From: JACVRU01 sp040902725
Lineage (GTDB): Bacteria; Actinomycetota; Thermoleophilia; Gaiellales; Gaiellaceae
DNA: 30,699 nt
Assembly (NCBI GenBank): GCA_040902725.1
Contig: JBBDWU010000029.1
Coordinates: forward strand, 1 to 30,699
Direction: 5' to 3'
Part shown: piece after piece, positions 28,944 through 30,699 of the stretch
Layout of the letters: each line of letters starts with the position of its first letter
Position numbering within the stretch: position 1 is the stretch's first letter
Position numbers and translations under genes: made by a program
Notes under the pieces: model-generated
The model's database searches: none
What the model was told of the DNA's origin: nothing
The model's input: only the letters and a program-made list of their open reading frames with translations

Positions 28944-29860
28944 CGCCGGCTGAGCTCGCGCGGGCTCGGGAGCGGCGTGAGCCGCCGCTCGACCTCCTCG
29001 CGCAGGTGCTCGAACGCGGGCGGCAGCACGAGCCGCTCGCCGAGGCTCTCCACGGGCTCGTCGGCGGCGAAGCCGGGGCCGACGGTGGCGATCTCGAAGA
29101 GCACGCCGCTCGGTTCGCGGAAGTAGATCGAGCGGAACCAGAAGCGGTCGATGATCGGCGTCGGGCGCGTGCCGGACTCGGCAACGCGCTGACGCCAGGC
29201 TTCGTGGTCCTCCATCGCCGACGACCAGGCGACGTGGTGGACGGTGCCGGCGCCCCCTAGGCCCTGCTCACTGGTGCGGTCGTAGGCGTAGGCCGAGCCG
29301 CGCGTCTCGCCGTGCACCTCGTAGCCGCCGTCGCCGGCGGGCGTGAAGCCGAGCGTCTCCGTCAGGAAGCGCGTGCTCGCCTCCGGGTCGGGCGTGTAGG
29401 CGCGCACGCCGTCGAAGCCCTGGAGGGCGTGCTCGGCCGGCACGTCGGGATGGCGCGCGACGAGCGGCTCGTCGCCCGTCTCGGAGACGCGCAGTTCGAG
29501 CCCGAGCCCCTCGGGATCGGTGAACGCGAGGAGGCTGCCGTCGCGCTCCGCGGCGCTGCCCTCCCCCGCGAGCCGCTCGGCCCAGAAGTCGAGCGCCTCC
29601 GCCGAGGCGACGCGCCACGCGATGGTGTGGATCATCCCGGCGCCCGCGCGGCCGCGCGCGAGGCCGGGGTACTCGAAGAAGGTGATGTCGGCGCCGGGGC
29701 TGCCTTCCTCGTCGGCGTAGAAGAGGTGGTAGACGGTCGGGTCGTCCTGGTTGACGGTCTTCTTGACCATCCGTAGACCGAGAACACGGACGTAGAAGTC
29801 GACGTTGCGCGGCGCGTCCCCCGTGATGCAGGTGACGTGGTGGATGCCGTCGAGTCTCAT
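28940..29860 (-). CDS. VOC-family ring-cleaving dioxygenase (MhqO/LinE-like)
   Basis: 306-aa glyoxalase-fold protein with two VOC modules, probable Fe(II)-dependent dioxygenase for hydroquinone-type rings. First module starts GIHHVTCITGDAPRNVDFYVRVLGLRMVKKTVNQDDPTVYHLFY and includes PGADITFFEYPG. The second has GTVHHVAWSSAMEDHEAWR and SIYFREPSGVLFEIATVGPGF. Metal-ligand His in HHV (residue 7 or 8), His in VHHVAW and Glu in LFEIA are present. Ends LPSPRELSRR. ATG at 29860. Related proteins act in quinone resistance; the exact substrate is not known. Confidence 0.9.
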   Translation of the reverse strand: MRLDGIHHVTCITGDAPRNVDFYVRVLGLRMVKKTVNQDDPTVYHLFYADEEGSPGADITFFEYPGLARGRAGAGMIHTIAWRVASAEALDFWAERLAGEGSAAERDGSLLAFTDPEGLGLELRVSETGDEPLVARHPDVPAEHALQGFDGVRAYTPDPEASTRFLTETLGFTPAGDGGYEVHGETRGSAYAYDRTSEQGLGGAGTVHHVAWSSAMEDHEAWRQRVAESGTRPTPIIDRFWFRSIYFREPSGVLFEIATVGPGFAADEPVESLGERLVLPPAFEHLREEVERRLTPLPSPRELSRR

Positions 29861-29870
29861 CCGGCTGAGC

Positions 29871-30437
29871 CTAGCGACCCTCCGCCCGGCGGCGCAGCGC
29901 CTTGAGCCAGCTGCGGCGGATCAGGCCGCTGCCCGGCCGGATCAGGCGCCAGTAGCGGCGGAAGCTGCGGCGGGCGGCTTCGTCGGTTGCGGCGACGCGC
30001 GTCTCGGTGATGACGCGGCTGCCCTCCCCGTCGGTCTCCACGCGGAAGCTCATCACCGCCTTCGCGAAGCCCGGCTCGGCGAAGGCCTCGAAGTCGGCCG
30101 CGTCGCGGAGGCGAACCGGAGGGTTTCCGGCGACCTTCCAGAAGCGGCCGATCGCGCCGAAGACGATCTCCTCGCTCGGACGCTCCGCGAGGCGCACGAA
30201 CCCATGCTCGAGGATCTCGTCGAACAATGGCAGCGCCCAGTCGATCCCGCGCGAACGCCGCCTTAGGCGGCTCGGCAGCATCCGAAGCGCCATCAACGGT
30301 CGGAAGATCCGAATCTCACGCGGCGTCAGCGCGAGCAGCTCCCGGTACACGACCGCCGGCGGCGCGTCGACGCGGATCTCGTGCACCTCCGAGGCGTCGT
30401 AGGCCGGCATCGCCTCGTCGAGGAGGGAGGGCAACAA
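29871..30437 (-). CDS. SRPBCC-like (START/Bet v1 fold) protein, unknown
   Basis: 188 aa from TTG 30437; ATG 30410 (MPAYDASEVHEIRVDAPP) is an alternative. The pattern ASEVHEIRVDAPPAVVYRELLAL, a variable middle with FDEILEHGFVRLAERPSEEIVFGAIGRFWKV, then VMSFRVETDGEGSRVITETRVAATDEAARRSFRRYW is typical of polyketide-cyclase/SRPBCC proteins that bind hydrophobic ligands. A minus-strand TACGCT lies 5 nt before the TTG, so the transcript may be leaderless. It ends 10 nt before the dioxygenase start, so the two are probably one transcription unit. Confidence 0.75.
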   Translation of the reverse strand: MLPSLLDEAMPAYDASEVHEIRVDAPPAVVYRELLALTPREIRIFRPLMALRMLPSRLRRRSRGIDWALPLFDEILEHGFVRLAERPSEEIVFGAIGRFWKVAGNPPVRLRDAADFEAFAEPGFAKAVMSFRVETDGEGSRVITETRVAATDEAARRSFRRYWRLIRPGSGLIRRSWLKALRRRAEGR

Positions 30438-30553
30438 GGTGGAGCGTACCGAGGTAAGGCTCAGCAGCCGGGTTTAGTGCTACCGGCATTCGCCTCTTTC
30501 ACGACGCGCAGAAGGGAGATCCGCGGCGCTTCCTCGTCGTTCGTCAGGATTCG

Positions 30554-30637
30554 GGGCAGGTCTTGCATTCATGCATCCGGACGACTCTCACGAAGCACGA
30601 CGTCCGGCCGAGGCGGGCAGGTCTTGCATGCATGCAT
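30554..30637 (+). repeat. Pair of 23-bp direct repeats, possible operators
   Basis: Copies at 30554-30576 and 30615-30637 differ at one base and are offset by 61 bp. Each begins GGGCAGGTCTTGCAT and ends in ATGCAT, with nested TGCATGCA-like symmetry. They lie upstream of whatever follows the window, or upstream of the minus-strand SRPBCC gene. The interval 30438-30699 has no convincing gene. Confidence 0.6.
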
Positions 30638-30671
30638 AGGTGTAAGACGTGACCCAGGACTGCCTATCGCC

Positions 30672-30698
30672 GCCGCGCCCGCCAAACCCGGGCGCGGC
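30672..30698. terminator. Strong hairpin at the window edge
   Basis: GCCGCGCCCG (30672-30681) pairs perfectly with CGGGCGCGGC (30689-30698) around CCAAACC. The surroundings are cut off by the window end, so its gene is unknown. Confidence 0.45.
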
Positions 30699-30699
30699 C

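Noticed and set aside
30554..30637. CRISPR array
   Set aside because: Only two copies with one spacer-sized interval, no further repeats and no cas genes in the window.

Overview
The window is about 30.7 kb of very GC-rich DNA with GTG, TTG and possibly CTG starts, many 4-nt gene overlaps (GTGA, ATGA, TTGA, CTGA) and TANNNT-type -10 boxes directly in front of start codons. Protein flavour (RNase E/G with Arg/Gly-rich ends, ribosomal protein L21 with a Lys/Ala tail, an E1-only 2-oxoglutarate dehydrogenase, DUF3494 and ANTAR proteins) points to a deep-branching actinobacterium, most likely class Thermoleophilia (Gaiellales/Solirubrobacterales). This is inferred from gene style; no marker was searched. 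A 10-N gap followed by 45 C shows that this is a draft, probably metagenomic, assembly.

Layout. 1-5.9 kb: the cell-elongation operon mreB (3' end only), mreC, mreD, PBP2 (mrdA), rodA and a DUF697 membrane protein. 5.9-6.5 kb: assembly gap, a possible gene remnant and one small ORF. 6.6-12.7 kb: RNase E/G, a convergent membrane protein, then rplU, rpmA, obg, nadD, rsfS (ribosome and NAD housekeeping). 12.8-16.4 kb: tRNA-Ala(GGC), a membrane-anchored HExxH protein, a lone receiver-domain regulator, an orphan ANTAR domain, a secreted DUF3494 (ice-binding-like) protein with a long Ala/Lys tail, and a frameshifted L,D-transpeptidase. 16.5-19 kb: polar amino acid ABC transporter (lipoprotein, permease, ATPase). 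19-20.5 kb, minus strand: amidohydrolase and a small poly-Gly protein. 20.45-20.75 kb: intergenic DNA with fragments resembling decayed genes.

20.75-24.2 kb is the most interesting part. It appears to be a compact ribosomally made peptide (RiPP-like) locus. A 72-aa peptide has a lasso-type leader motif (Y..P.L...G) followed by a hydrophobic helix and a Cys-bounded C-terminus. It has its own promoter and terminator. Next come an ABC ATPase with a near-copy of the same promoter, a polytopic permease, a single protein joining a PqqD-like leader-recognition domain to an M50-type membrane metallopeptidase, and a small two-helix membrane protein. No lasso cyclase, radical SAM enzyme, lanthipeptide synthetase or YcaO is present, so this does not match a standard RiPP class that I recognise. 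The working model is that the PqqD-like domain captures the leader, the M50 domain cleaves the membrane-embedded peptide and the ABC proteins export it.

24.2-30.7 kb: two small membrane proteins, 2-oxoglutarate dehydrogenase E1 (sucA), a GAF-GGDEF diguanylate cyclase, a small acidic protein, then on the minus strand a VOC ring-cleaving dioxygenase and an SRPBCC-like protein. The last 260 bp have no gene but contain a 23-bp direct repeat pair and a strong hairpin. Three of the four convergent gene pairs share a CTAG in which the two TAG stops overlap.
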